DNA from: CAVDHB01 sp963608705
GTDB lineage: Bacteria > Bacteroidota > Bacteroidia > Bacteroidales > Bacteroidaceae
Assembly: GCA_963608705.1 (NCBI GenBank)
Contig: CAVDHB010000022.1
Location: 1-53,026, forward strand
DNA: 53,026 bases
Reading direction: 5' to 3'
Made by a program: the position numbers and the translations under genes. Positions 36,133 through 44,780 of this stretch are shown one piece after another (within the stretch, counting starts at the first letter, position 1; the number at the start of each line of letters is the position of its first letter). The notes under the pieces are model-generated. The model did no database searches, was not told the origin of the DNA, and saw nothing but the letters and a program-made list of their open reading frames with translations.

Positions 36133-37860
36133 ATGAAACATCTTTTGAGAATATCGTTGGGATGCTGGCTGTTGGGCGTGCTTCTCTTTGTCGCTTGTAA
36201 GAGTGAGGACGAACCGGGGATTAGCCAGTTGAGCGTGGACAAGACGGAATTGGACATTGCGGAAAATGGCAGTACGGAACAGCTGCAAGTCTCAGCTTCG
36301 GAGAACTGTGTATGGACCGCTTCTTCCGACAAGCCGTGGATTCAAGTGTCTCCCGCTTCAGGAGAAGGTTCCGCTACTTGTCAAGTGAAAGTGGATAACT
36401 CCGTGGAAGATCTCTTCCGTGAAGGAACTATCCGTTTCACAGATAATACCGGGGCGGTGAAGGCTGTGACAGTGAAACAAAGCGGACACAAGCTGGCCAT
36501 CGTGCCGGATGTGGTGGATACTTTGATTTCCAATTCTGAATCCAGAGAAAAACGTGTGCTGAAAGTCAAAGTGACGACCAATGTGCAGTTTGATGTGCAG
36601 ATAGAGAACGGCAAATGGCTTACCAACAAGACGGCTCCTTTCAAATTGGAGTATGGCAAACGTCCTGTGACGGTGGAGCTGGCGTTGCCATGGGAGGTCA
36701 ACATGGAGACAAAGGAGCGTACTGCCACAGTGAAGTTCGTGCCGAAAGAAGTTGATGCAAGCAAGGTGGTGGTGAAGAATCTTACTATCAAGCAGAAAGC
36801 GTCTCCGGTCATTACCGACGACCGTGCCGGAGATTCACTGGCGTTGCTCACCATTGCGCAGCGTATTGGCTTGATGTCAAATTATGACTCGGGCCGGCGG
36901 ATGGACTACTGGAACGGTGTTACCGTGTGGGAAAGTACAGACCAGGGAGTGACCGAAGAGATGGTGGGACGTGTGCGTTCCTTGTCGCTTCGTATGTTCA
37001 ACACGGACGAGACCATTCCGTTTGAAATCAGTAAGCTGAAATACTTGGAGAGCCTGACTATCGGAGGAAATGAGAATGCGTTCCGTAAGAGCATTACCAT
37101 GGGTACGGACAATATCGTGAAGCTCAAACATCTGAAGCAGCTTACCATCATGAGCTACGGTTTCAATAATCTCCCGGATGAGTTTGCCGAGCTTGGAAAA
37201 ACGTTGGAGAGTCTGACAATCAGTTCGGAGCATCTTACGGACTATCCCACATGGCTCACTTCAGCGAACTTCCCCAAGCTGCGCACTCTGAATTTCTACG
37301 GCCTTCGCAAGAATGAATGGCAGAAAGACTTGCGGAAGAATGATATCGTGGGATTCCGCAAGGACATTTCAGGAGAAGCTAAGAGCTGGTTCATCAATCT
37401 GATGAAATGGGAGAAGCTGGATACGCTTCGTCTGAACGTGAATTACTTGGAAGGAACGTTGCCCACGGATGCGGATATGCGTAATAACGGGTTCCGTGCG
37501 TATATGTCAAGCGATACGGCGGATACCAAAACACGTAAAATCCCGGCGGCGTTGGTGAATGGAAGAGTACCACGGGTATTGCCCAACACGCATTTCTTCG
37601 CCATCAACTTGAATTTCCTGACAGGGAATGTGCCGAACTGGATTATGTGGCATCCACATCTGATAGATTGGAATGCGTTCACCTTCATATTCTCGCAGGA
37701 GACTGGTTCGAACACCTATACCAAAGAAGGTAAGGTACCGGGATTCTCCAATGAACCGCAGAATTACAGTTACTATTACGAGATGTATCCTTGGCGTAAA
37801 TACGTACAGGACGACACAGAGACGACTTCACGGAGCGTCAGACGACTCCACAGACGTTGA
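36133..37860 (+). CDS. BACON-domain and LRR surface lipoprotein
   Basis: About 575 residues, lipobox FVAC. One clear BACON domain (LSVDKTELDIAENGSTEQLQ, VWTASSDKPWIQVSP, about 25-115) is followed by a second, weaker one (VKVTTNVQFDVQIENGKWLTN, about 125-225). The rest has LRR-like units (LKYLESLTIGG, LKHLKQLTIMSYGFNNLPDEF, LESLTISSEHLTDYP). BACON domains often act as spacers or mucin/glycan contacts. Next to another LRR protein and a protease gene, a protein-binding role is likely. The C-terminal tail is Ser/Thr/Arg-rich. ATG 36124 adds three residues and is possible. Confidence 0.8.
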   Translation: MKHLLRISLGCWLLGVLLFVACKSEDEPGISQLSVDKTELDIAENGSTEQLQVSASENCVWTASSDKPWIQVSPASGEGSATCQVKVDNSVEDLFREGTIRFTDNTGAVKAVTVKQSGHKLAIVPDVVDTLISNSESREKRVLKVKVTTNVQFDVQIENGKWLTNKTAPFKLEYGKRPVTVELALPWEVNMETKERTATVKFVPKEVDASKVVVKNLTIKQKASPVITDDRAGDSLALLTIAQRIGLMSNYDSGRRMDYWNGVTVWESTDQGVTEEMVGRVRSLSLRMFNTDETIPFEISKLKYLESLTIGGNENAFRKSITMGTDNIVKLKHLKQLTIMSYGFNNLPDEFAELGKTLESLTISSEHLTDYPTWLTSANFPKLRTLNFYGLRKNEWQKDLRKNDIVGFRKDISGEAKSWFINLMKWEKLDTLRLNVNYLEGTLPTDADMRNNGFRAYMSSDTADTKTRKIPAALVNGRVPRVLPNTHFFAINLNFLTGNVPNWIMWHPHLIDWNAFTFIFSQETGSNTYTKEGKVPGFSNEPQNYSYYYEMYPWRKYVQDDTETTSRSVRRLHRR

Positions 37861-37876
37861 ATAAAAAACATACGAA

Positions 37877-39943
37877 ATGAAGAAACTATATTATAGCCTC
37901 TTGGCGTTGGGCGCACTGTGTGCCACGGGATGTGCCGATTCAGTCTCTGAGCTTTCAGGCTCTTCCAAACCGCAGACGGGATTGCAAATCTCTCCCGATG
38001 CGGCTAAAGGCGAGTTGTTGATTAAATTCAATCCGGAAGTACTTTCCGTGCTGGACAAGGCGGAAGCCAAGGCTACACGGGCTGGAGGAGGGGGAAAGAT
38101 GACCCGTTCCACCCTTCCTTCCGTGGACAGAGTGCTGGATTTGCTCGGAACTTATCACTTTGAAAGAGTGTTCCCCGTGGACAAACGCCACGAGGAGCGC
38201 ACCCGCAAGACGGGATTGAATCTTTGGTATCTGGTGAAGTTTGACGAACACAAAGACTTGATGCAGGCTGCCAAGGAACTGGGTGACTTGGGTGAGATAA
38301 ACACCGTGGAGTTTAACCACAGTATAAAGCGGGCTTATAATCCGAAAGCCCGTCCTGTCTTAGTCAATCACCAGGCGTTGAGCCGCCAGTCCAAGGGGTT
38401 GGCGGGTTTCAATGACCCTCAGGCGGCAATGCAGTGGAATTACATTAACCTTGGTCCGAAGTCTATTCCTGTGCCGGCAGAGGAGGAACACACGGATGGA
38501 ACAGGTTTTGTGGAACACATGACCGCTGGTTGCGATGTGAATTGCGAGGATGCCTGGCAGAAGACCACGGGTGATCCCTCTATAATTGTGGCGGTGATGG
38601 ATGAAGGGGTGATGTACACCCACGAGGATTTGAAAGACAATATGTGGACGAATCCGTCGGAAGATGTCACCTCTGACGTGGACAAAGACGGAAATGGCTA
38701 TGCGGGAGACCGTCATGGTTATAATTTCGTTGCGAACTCAGGATACATCTCTTGGTCGGATGTGGACGACAGCGGACATGGCACACACGTGGCCGGAGCC
38801 ATTGCCGCCGTAAACAACAACGGCAAAGGCGTGTGTGGTATCGCCGGAGGTAACGGTACGGCTGGAAGCGGTGTGAAGATTATGTCGTTGCAGATATTTT
38901 CAGGCAGCAAAAGTGCGTCTTTGTATGACGAGGCGCGTGCCATGAAATACGCGGCTGATAACGGTGCGGTAGTGCTACAGTGTAGTTGGGGATACAACTC
39001 CGGCTTGTCTAACGCTATCAATGGGTACACTCCGGGACCGTCCTCAGACAAAGAGTGGACTACGACTTATCCGTTGGAGAAAGAGGCGTTGGACTATTTC
39101 GTGCATAATGCGGGTTCTGCCAACGGCGTGATGGAAGGCGGACTTGTGGTCTATGCGGCAGGAAACGAGTCGGCTGCGATGGCTGGTTATCCCGGCGCCT
39201 ATCCTGACTATATTTCTGTGGCGGCCACGGCGGCTGACTACACACCAGCCACTTACACGAATTACGGTCCTGGAGTTAGTATCTCTGCTCCAGGAGGAGA
39301 CAGCTACTATCATTGCGCCTTGGAAGGCGAGATACTTTCCACCGTGCCGGGTACTGACCGGTCGGAAAGTGCTTACGGATATATGGAGGGTACTTCTATG
39401 GCATGTCCGCAGGTGAGTGGTGTGGTGGCGTTGGGACTTTCCTATGCGGCCAAGCTACGCAAGCACTTCACCTGGAGTCAGATGAAAGACTTGTTGCTGA
39501 AGTCTACCCGTGCCATCGAGCCTAACTATCCGGTCAGGAAGGTATATTACCAGAACTGGACTGTGGCAGGCAAGACCGTTCCGGTGCAAATGGATTTGGC
39601 GAACTATGCGGGCAAGGTAGGAGGCATGGTGGATGCCGGTGCATTCCTCAACGCCATCGCAGGTTCGCAGGATGGAGTGCCTATGCGAGTGCCGAATGTG
39701 TATGTGGCCGAAGGACAGGAGAAGACCGTGAATCTGTCACTCTATTTCGAGGGTGGCTCCACGCTTACTTATACCTGTACGCCTGCGGATGCGACAGTGG
39801 CTTCAGCTAAGGTGCAAAAAGCTGTACTGACGGTGAAAGGACTCAAAGAAGGCGTGACAAAGGCCACGGTAACGGTGTCCAACGGCAAGAAACAAGACAT
39901 CTATATCACCGTGCGTAAAGGGGCCGGAAACGGTTGGATGTGA
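37877..39943 (+). CDS. Subtilisin-family (S8) serine protease lipoprotein
   Basis: A 688-residue lipoprotein with lipobox CATGC. Residues about 40-160 look like an inhibitor-type propeptide (GELLIKFNPEVLSVLDKA, LWYLVKFDEHKDLMQAAKEL). The catalytic triad is the Asp of VAVMDEGV (about 242, with DEG in place of the common DSG/DTG), the His of DDSGHGTHVAGAIAA (about 299) and the Ser of EGTSMACPQVSG (about 506). The oxyanion Asn is in YAAGNES (about 428). The last 80 residues form an Ig-like domain. It should be surface-attached and cut proteins into peptides for the SusCD importer upstream. Its stop overlaps the next ATG by one base. Confidence 0.93.
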   Translation: MKKLYYSLLALGALCATGCADSVSELSGSSKPQTGLQISPDAAKGELLIKFNPEVLSVLDKAEAKATRAGGGGKMTRSTLPSVDRVLDLLGTYHFERVFPVDKRHEERTRKTGLNLWYLVKFDEHKDLMQAAKELGDLGEINTVEFNHSIKRAYNPKARPVLVNHQALSRQSKGLAGFNDPQAAMQWNYINLGPKSIPVPAEEEHTDGTGFVEHMTAGCDVNCEDAWQKTTGDPSIIVAVMDEGVMYTHEDLKDNMWTNPSEDVTSDVDKDGNGYAGDRHGYNFVANSGYISWSDVDDSGHGTHVAGAIAAVNNNGKGVCGIAGGNGTAGSGVKIMSLQIFSGSKSASLYDEARAMKYAADNGAVVLQCSWGYNSGLSNAINGYTPGPSSDKEWTTTYPLEKEALDYFVHNAGSANGVMEGGLVVYAAGNESAAMAGYPGAYPDYISVAATAADYTPATYTNYGPGVSISAPGGDSYYHCALEGEILSTVPGTDRSESAYGYMEGTSMACPQVSGVVALGLSYAAKLRKHFTWSQMKDLLLKSTRAIEPNYPVRKVYYQNWTVAGKTVPVQMDLANYAGKVGGMVDAGAFLNAIAGSQDGVPMRVPNVYVAEGQEKTVNLSLYFEGGSTLTYTCTPADATVASAKVQKAVLTVKGLKEGVTKATVTVSNGKKQDIYITVRKGAGNGWM

Positions 39944-40686
39944 TGAGACGGGAAGCGGTTTGGATCTTGACGGGGTGTCTGTGGACAGGCGTGCCTGTGC
40001 TTGGACAATCCGTGGCGGAAGGAAACTTGCGCTTCGTCTCGCACACGCTCTCTCTCGATACCTTGTCGGAGGATGACGCTCCTCACAAGCGGGTGTTCGA
40101 CTTCCAGAATGCGGGAAAGAACGAAGTGGTGATCACGCAGGTGTTGACTGGATGCGGATGCACAAGGGCGGATTATACCCGCAATCAGATTGCGCCAGGA
40201 GAGAAGGGAAGTGTGACGCTTTCCTTTAATCCCCGTCATCGTCCGGGAGAGGTGAATGTCCGGGCAACGGTTTATACCGCTGAAAAGGGGGTGAATCATA
40301 CCTATGTGCTTTCGCTCTCTGGACATGTGACTCCTACTAAGGACAAATGGCAGGCATATCGTTATCGTATGGGGGATTTGAGGCTGATGCGGAAGGATGT
40401 CTCCTTGAGCGTTGCGGGAAAGACGGCCACGGAACGGATTGCCTGTGCCAACAGCGGGACAGAACCATTGAAGGTGAAATTTGCGCAGGCCTCCCTCCCG
40501 AAAGGACTGACTGTAAGGACTGACCCGGAGGTGTTGCCTCCCGGAGGAGAAGGAGACTTGGTATTCACTGTCCAAACAGATTTGCTGCCCAAGAAAAGCG
40601 GGACATACTTCTTGTTGATAGAGGACAACCAGTTAACCCCTTCCCAACGGGCAATCAGCGTGAAGATACATACCGCTACTGAGTAA
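39943..40686 (+). CDS. Exported DUF1573 (ASPM/HYDIN-like) protein
   Basis: A 247-residue protein with a signal peptide ending VPVLGQ and at least one DUF1573 domain: HKRVFDFQNAGKNEVVITQVLTGCGCTRADY, then APGEKGSVTLSFNPRHRPGEVN. The second half repeats the pattern weakly (IACANSGTEPLKVKF, PPGGEGDLVFTVQTDLLPKKSG). The family's function is unknown; it is common in Bacteroidota envelopes. ATG 39943 overlaps the protease stop (TGATG) and gives a full signal peptide, so it is preferred to the TTG at 39934. Confidence 0.8.
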   Translation: MRREAVWILTGCLWTGVPVLGQSVAEGNLRFVSHTLSLDTLSEDDAPHKRVFDFQNAGKNEVVITQVLTGCGCTRADYTRNQIAPGEKGSVTLSFNPRHRPGEVNVRATVYTAEKGVNHTYVLSLSGHVTPTKDKWQAYRYRMGDLRLMRKDVSLSVAGKTATERIACANSGTEPLKVKFAQASLPKGLTVRTDPEVLPPGGEGDLVFTVQTDLLPKKSGTYFLLIEDNQLTPSQRAISVKIHTATE

Positions 40687-40687
40687 T

Positions 40688-40716
40688 GTGGAGATGTGAT
40701 TCATCACGTCTTCCAC
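40688..40716. repeat. Palindromic repeat between DUF1573 and lipocalin-like genes
   Basis: A core copy with compensating changes: GTGGAGATGTGATT pairs with its inverted arm ATCACGTCTTCCAC apart from one inserted base. It starts just after the stop codon of the DUF1573 gene. Confidence 0.75.
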
Positions 40717-40736
40717 ACACATTAAAAACTTAACTA

Positions 40737-41222
40737 ATGAAACGAACAATGAAATACATCGTAAGAATAGCGGCATTATGCGTGGCTTTCTTCGCTTTCA
40801 TGGCCTGCCATGACGAGGAAAGCGAGCCACAGCCGCAGTACTTGCCTGTCACCACGGCCAATTTGAACGGTACATGGCAATTGACGGAATGGAACGGAAA
40901 GCAGACCACGGACACGTGGTATTATTACATCACGTTCGACCGCAAGGAGGAGACTTTCGTTTCCTATGAGCGTATGAACAGCATGAAGGGTGAGAAGCGT
41001 ACAGGTAGTTTTGCGATTGAACAACCTGACACCACCACCGCTTACATTCTCTCTGGCTCGTATGACTATGGGAAAGGTGACTGGACGCACAAATACGAGG
41101 TCTCCCAGATGACGGAGAACTCCATGACGCTCACCGCTACGGACAACAAAGAGGATGTGCAGAAGTTCATCCGGGTGGATGCTGTGCCAGCGGATATTCA
41201 GAAAGGAACAAGAAGTAAGTAG
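40737..41222 (+). CDS. Small lipocalin-like lipoprotein
   Basis: A 161-residue lipoprotein, lipobox FMAC. The mature part opens with a lipocalin-like first strand (TTANLNGTWQLTEWNGK) and continues with short beta strands (WYYYITFDRKEETFVSYER, KRTGSFAIEQPD, SMTLTATDNKEDVQKFIRVD). This matches the small single-domain lipocalin-like proteins of Bacteroidota, whose ligands are unknown. It is the last gene of the co-directional SusCD region. ATG 40749 is an alternative start that also gives a good signal peptide. Confidence 0.72.
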   Translation: MKRTMKYIVRIAALCVAFFAFMACHDEESEPQPQYLPVTTANLNGTWQLTEWNGKQTTDTWYYYITFDRKEETFVSYERMNSMKGEKRTGSFAIEQPDTTTAYILSGSYDYGKGDWTHKYEVSQMTENSMTLTATDNKEDVQKFIRVDAVPADIQKGTRSK

Positions 41223-41276
41223 AGACGCAATTATAATAGTGGATGAATGTAGAGACGCGATTAATCGTGTCTCTAC
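41219..41276. repeat. Tandem palindromic repeats after the lipocalin-like gene
   Basis: A left half-copy (GTAGAGACGCAATT, 41219-41232) is followed by GGATGAAT and a full core (41249-41276, GTAGAGACGCGATTAATCGT plus CTCTAC). A block of AAACATTAA/AAACACTA repeats follows near 41303-41326. The arrangement resembles the array at 1344-1516 at an earlier stage. Confidence 0.8.
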
Positions 41277-41372
41277 TGTTTTATAGGTAAGTGCACCCTG
41301 AACTAAACATTAAACACTATTAATTTATAGGTTTGTCGCTATCATAAAGTAGGTGTTCTTAATTTAATTCTT

Positions 41373-41380
41373 TACTTTTG
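41373..41380 (+). promoter_or_regulatory. Likely -7 element before the aminopeptidase P gene
   Basis: TACTTTTG followed by CGC fits the Bacteroidota -7 element. No convincing -33 element lies 19-21 bases upstream. The gap to the ATG is 73 bases. Confidence 0.45.
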
Positions 41381-41453
41381 CGCTTGGAAATCGTACACGG
41401 CTTTTCACAAAGGCCATAGTGATTTTAAGACAGAACCAATTATTGTATACAAT

Positions 41454-42851
41454 ATGTTTGCTAAAGAGATTTACGCCGCGCGTCGCGACGCTTTGAAGAA
41501 AATAATGAAACACGGTTTGCTGTTAGTGTTCGGCACGGAAGAGGCTCCGGCCAATTTCCCCAACAACACTTACGTATATCGTCAAGACAGCTCTTTCCTT
41601 TATTTCTTCGGCCATTCCTATGCGGGACTGGTGGGAGTAATTGACGTGGACAACGACAAGGAGTATCTGGTGGGAGATGATATTTCCATTGAGGATCTCG
41701 TATGGTATGGTCCCATGAAGACTATTCATGACCTGGCACTGCAAGTGGGAGTGGAAAACTCTTTGCCAAAGAGCAAGCTGCAAGACCTCGTGGACAAAGC
41801 GAAGGCCAAAGGACAGGCTATCCATTACCTGCCTCCGTTCCGTTACGCCACGATGATTCAAATCAGCGACCTGTTAGGCATTCATCCCTTGCAGACAAAG
41901 GCGCAGGCTTCCGTGGAGTTTATCAAGGCTGTGGTGGAATTGCGTGCCGTGAAGCATGAGGAGGAAATCAAGGAGTTGGAGGATGCTGCGGAAATCGGTT
42001 ACGAGATGCACACCACGGCCATGCGGTTGTGCAGCTCTGAACGGACAGAACACTATGTTGCGGGAGTGCTGGAAGGCATCGCCCATAAATACGGTTCGAA
42101 AGTGTCGTTCCAGACCATCTTGAGCTGTCATGGAGAGGTGATGCACGGAACGCCTACCTATAATAAACTGGAAGCGGGACGGCTGATGCTCTGTGACGCC
42201 GGAGCGGAGAACCGAAACAACTATTGTTCCGACAACACACGTACTACTCCCGTAAGCGGGAAATACACCTCTCGTCAGTTGGACATCTATACCATCGTAG
42301 AGGAATGCCATGACTTGACATTGAAATTGGCGAAGCCTGGTGTGAAATGGTGGGACGTACACATGGCTACCTGTGCGCATATCACGGACAGAATGAAGGA
42401 ACTCGGCTTAATGAAGGGCGATACTGAGGCAGCTGTTAAAGCGGGTGCGCACGCACTTTTCATGCCTCATGGACTGGGACACATGATGGGACTGGACGTG
42501 CATGACATGGAAGGACTCGGACAGGTGTATGTCGGATTCGATGACGAGGTAAGACCCAGTACGCAGTTCGGCACCAATGCGTTGCGTTGCGGCCGTCGGT
42601 TGCGAGAGGGCTTTGTCATGACGGACGAGCCGGGTATCTATTTCATTCCCGACTTGATTGACAGCTGGAAGGCAAACGGCACGAACAAGGATTTCTTGAA
42701 CTTCGACAAGATTGAGCAGTACAAGGACTTCGGAGGTATCCGTATCGAGGACGACCTGCTCATCACGAAGGACGGTTGCCGTTATGTGGGCAAACACATT
42801 ATCCCGTATCATCCAAAGGATGTGGAGGAATTCATTGCGAAGAATGTTTAA
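41454..42851 (+). CDS. Xaa-Pro aminopeptidase (aminopeptidase P family)
   Basis: A 465-residue M24B peptidase without a signal peptide, so cytoplasmic. The N-terminal AMP_N domain reads LLLVFGTEEAPANFPNNTYVYRQDSSFLYFFG. The metal ligands are the two aspartates of LCDAGAENRNNYCSDNTR, the histidine of PHGLGHMMGLDVHD, the glutamate of TDEPGIYF and that of GIRIEDDLLI. It removes N-terminal residues ahead of proline. Its position after the SusCD/protease locus suggests it finishes digestion of imported peptides. It has its own probable promoter. Confidence 0.93.
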   Translation: MFAKEIYAARRDALKKIMKHGLLLVFGTEEAPANFPNNTYVYRQDSSFLYFFGHSYAGLVGVIDVDNDKEYLVGDDISIEDLVWYGPMKTIHDLALQVGVENSLPKSKLQDLVDKAKAKGQAIHYLPPFRYATMIQISDLLGIHPLQTKAQASVEFIKAVVELRAVKHEEEIKELEDAAEIGYEMHTTAMRLCSSERTEHYVAGVLEGIAHKYGSKVSFQTILSCHGEVMHGTPTYNKLEAGRLMLCDAGAENRNNYCSDNTRTTPVSGKYTSRQLDIYTIVEECHDLTLKLAKPGVKWWDVHMATCAHITDRMKELGLMKGDTEAAVKAGAHALFMPHGLGHMMGLDVHDMEGLGQVYVGFDDEVRPSTQFGTNALRCGRRLREGFVMTDEPGIYFIPDLIDSWKANGTNKDFLNFDKIEQYKDFGGIRIEDDLLITKDGCRYVGKHIIPYHPKDVEEFIAKNV

Positions 42852-42853
42852 TG

Positions 42854-42881
42854 GTAGAGACGCGATTAATCGCGTCTCTAC
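42854..42881. repeat. Perfect 28-bp palindromic repeat
   Basis: The best-preserved core copy: GTAGAGACGCGATT followed by its exact inverse. It lies between the aminopeptidase P stop and the C1 peptidase start, and there is no T-run. Confidence 0.9.
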
Positions 42882-42900
42882 ACTAAATAATAAAAGAAAG

Positions 42901-44109
42901 ATGAAACATTTACTGTTTGCGGCAGCTTTATTGGCAAGCTGCGGTACGGCCATGGCACAGAAGCCGGGCAAAGACGCCAAGGGTGTGGACACGGCCTTTG
43001 TATTCACTACGGTGAAAGCAAATCCCATTACTTCCGTGAAAAACCAGAATCGTTCAAGTACGTGCTGGAGTTTCTCTTCGTTGGGATTCTTTGAGTCTGA
43101 ATTGTTGCGTATGGGAAAAGGCACATATGACCTTTCAGAAATGTTCTTGGTACACAAGACGATGGAGGATCGTGCGGTAATGGCGGTGCGTATGCACGGT
43201 GATACATCCTATTCTCCGGGCGGAAGTTTCTACGATTGTATCTATTGCATGGAGAACTATGGTATGGTTCCCCAAAGCGCAATGCCTGCGCCAGGTACAC
43301 TTTACGGTGACACCTTGCCCAATCACAATGAACTGGACGCATTGGCCGGAGGGTATGTGAAAGCTATCACAGGCGGTAACTTCAAGAAACTCTCTCCCGT
43401 ATGGAAGAAGGGTCTGACGGACATTTATGACAATTACATCGGCAAATGTCCGGAGAAGTTCACTTACAAAGGCAAGGAATATACTCCGAAGTCTTTCATG
43501 GCAAGTTTGGGATTGAACATGGATGACTATATTTCTATCACTTCCTATACACACCATCCTTTCTACAAGCAGTTCTCCGTGGAGGTGCAAGACAACTGGC
43601 GTCAAGGGCTGTCTTACAACCTGCCGTTGAACGAGATGATGGAAGTGATGGACAACGCTATCAAGAACGGTTACACAATTGCTTGGGGGGCTGATGTGAG
43701 CGAAGACGGATTTACCCGTGACGGTATCGGTGTCTGCCCGGATGTGAAGAAAGACCTTTCCGCACAGGGTACGGACATGGCTCGCTGGACTGGACTTCCT
43801 GCGGCTGAGAAGCGCAAGAGACTGACCAAGGCGCCGATGCCCGAAATCACCGTGACACAGGAGTTGCGCCAAGAGGGCTATGACAACTGGACAACCACGG
43901 ACGACCACGGTATGCAAATCTACGGTATCGCCAAAGACCAGAACGGAAAAGAGTACTACATGGTGAAGAACTCTTGGGGTACGAACAGCAAGTATAAGGG
44001 TATCTGGTATGTATCCAAGGCTTTTGCGGCTTACAAGACAATGAACTTTGTCATCAACAAGCACGCTCTTCCCAAGGACATCGCCAAGAAATTAGGAATC
44101 AAGCTTTAA
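42901..44109 (+). CDS. Papain-like C1B peptidase (aminopeptidase C/bleomycin hydrolase type), exported
   Basis: A 402-residue cysteine peptidase. The catalytic Cys55 is in SSTCWSFSSLGFFES, the histidine in DDHGMQIYG (about 337) and the asparagine in VKNSWGTNSKYKG (about 357). The N-terminal leader can be read either as a signal peptide cut after TAMA or as a lipobox LASC-G, so periplasmic or outer-membrane location are both possible. It would trim peptides, consistent with the aminopeptidase P gene just before it. ATG 42901 begins the leader; a longer in-frame reading would translate the palindromic repeat and is rejected. It ends at a bidirectional hairpin. Confidence 0.9.
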   Translation: MKHLLFAAALLASCGTAMAQKPGKDAKGVDTAFVFTTVKANPITSVKNQNRSSTCWSFSSLGFFESELLRMGKGTYDLSEMFLVHKTMEDRAVMAVRMHGDTSYSPGGSFYDCIYCMENYGMVPQSAMPAPGTLYGDTLPNHNELDALAGGYVKAITGGNFKKLSPVWKKGLTDIYDNYIGKCPEKFTYKGKEYTPKSFMASLGLNMDDYISITSYTHHPFYKQFSVEVQDNWRQGLSYNLPLNEMMEVMDNAIKNGYTIAWGADVSEDGFTRDGIGVCPDVKKDLSAQGTDMARWTGLPAAEKRKRLTKAPMPEITVTQELRQEGYDNWTTTDDHGMQIYGIAKDQNGKEYYMVKNSWGTNSKYKGIWYVSKAFAAYKTMNFVINKHALPKDIAKKLGIKL

Positions 44110-44132
44110 TTCCTTAAAGAGGTAAATAAAAA

Positions 44133-44169
44133 ATGCAGGTTGCTTATAAGGCGGCCTGCATTATTTTAT
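44133..44169. terminator. Bidirectional terminator
   Basis: ATGCAGG (44133-44139) pairs with CCTGCAT (44155-44161). T-rich sequence follows on + and A-rich sequence (AAATAAAAA) precedes it, giving a T-run on -. It serves the C1 peptidase gene on + and the winged-helix gene on -. Confidence 0.7.
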
Positions 44170-44186
44170 AGGTGTATGTTCATTCA

Positions 44187-44408
44187 TCATCCAAACGAGA
44201 ATTTGTGAAATGCGAAGATGTGTTCATCTTTTTCAGTACCTGACTCACACTCCACTTTTCCGCCAGCTACCAACCATCCCAACGCAGCGTTCAGAATGCT
44301 GTCTTTTAAATGGGAAGTCTTTTTCAGCTCAGAATAGGTTAGGTCTCCTCCGACATTGAGGATTCTCAACACCTTCTCTGCTGCTCTTTTGATTTGATTT
44401 CTGTTCAT
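44187..44408 (-). CDS. Small winged-helix protein (DUF2582-like)
   Basis: A 73-residue protein matching the small winged-helix family I recall as DUF2582 (PF10771): ILNVGGDLTYSELKKTSHLKDSILNAALGWLVAGGKVECE, a helix-turn-helix with a glycine-rich wing. Probably DNA-binding, though targets are unknown. It is one of the few - strand genes here and has its own promoter (44549-44579) with a leader of about 140 bases. Confidence 0.85.
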   Translation of the reverse strand: MNRNQIKRAAEKVLRILNVGGDLTYSELKKTSHLKDSILNAALGWLVAGGKVECESGTEKDEHIFAFHKFSFG

Positions 44409-44548
44409 GAGACAAGGTTTTTAAACGGTTAATTATAAGTTTGGTCATAGAGGGGAAAACAGACAACGTTTCGTTTACTGTTCGGGTAAGTGTCCCCCTT
44501 TTCTTCTGTTTCTTGTTAAGTCCGAGCTTCGACTTCTTTTCTACGCTA

Positions 44549-44579
44549 CAAATTTATAGAGAATATTCCGACTGACCAA
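44549..44579 (-). promoter_or_regulatory. Promoter of the winged-helix gene
   Basis: On the - strand TTGG (44579-44576) and TAAATTTG (44556-44549) are 19 bases apart, close to consensus. The distance to the start codon at 44408 is about 140 bases; I see no clear structure in that leader. Confidence 0.6.
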
Positions 44580-44743
44580 GGATTAACGAATAAAAAAGCG
44601 ACAATGAAGGTGAAATATTATGAGTCTGTTAAATAAAGGAGGTAAGAACTTATGATTGTTATCTCTGAGTGGCAATTCGTCGTTTCCCCCGAATCCTGTC
44701 ATGGTAACGGGGAGAGATGCGATTAATCACGTTTCTATGGGGA
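44580..44743. other. Intergenic region with mini-frames and a palindromic repeat
   Basis: No full gene is seen. A 10-codon frame (44604-44636) ends in TAAAGGAGG, and that AGGAGG stands 10 bases before another ATG at 44652 that opens a 24-codon frame ending inside the palindromic repeat at 44711-44737 (GAGAGATGCGATT and inverse). A perfect Shine-Dalgarno is rare in this phylum. The frames show no family resemblance. Confidence 0.4.
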
Positions 44744-44774
44744 AATAAAAAAGCGAAGTGAGAATCACTTCGCT
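44744..44774 (-). terminator. Terminator of tRNA-Pro
   Basis: AGCGAAGTG (44752-44760) and CACTTCGCT (44766-44774) form a perfect nine-base stem. Read on the - strand it is followed by TTTTTTATTT, a good rho-independent terminator seven bases after the tRNA. Confidence 0.85.
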
Positions 44775-44780
44775 ATAATG

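Noticed and set aside
42854..42881. Perfect palindrome as a terminator between the aminopeptidase and C1 peptidase genes
   Set aside because: No T-run follows, and identical cores occur inside operons and inside a gene, so it is treated as a repeat.
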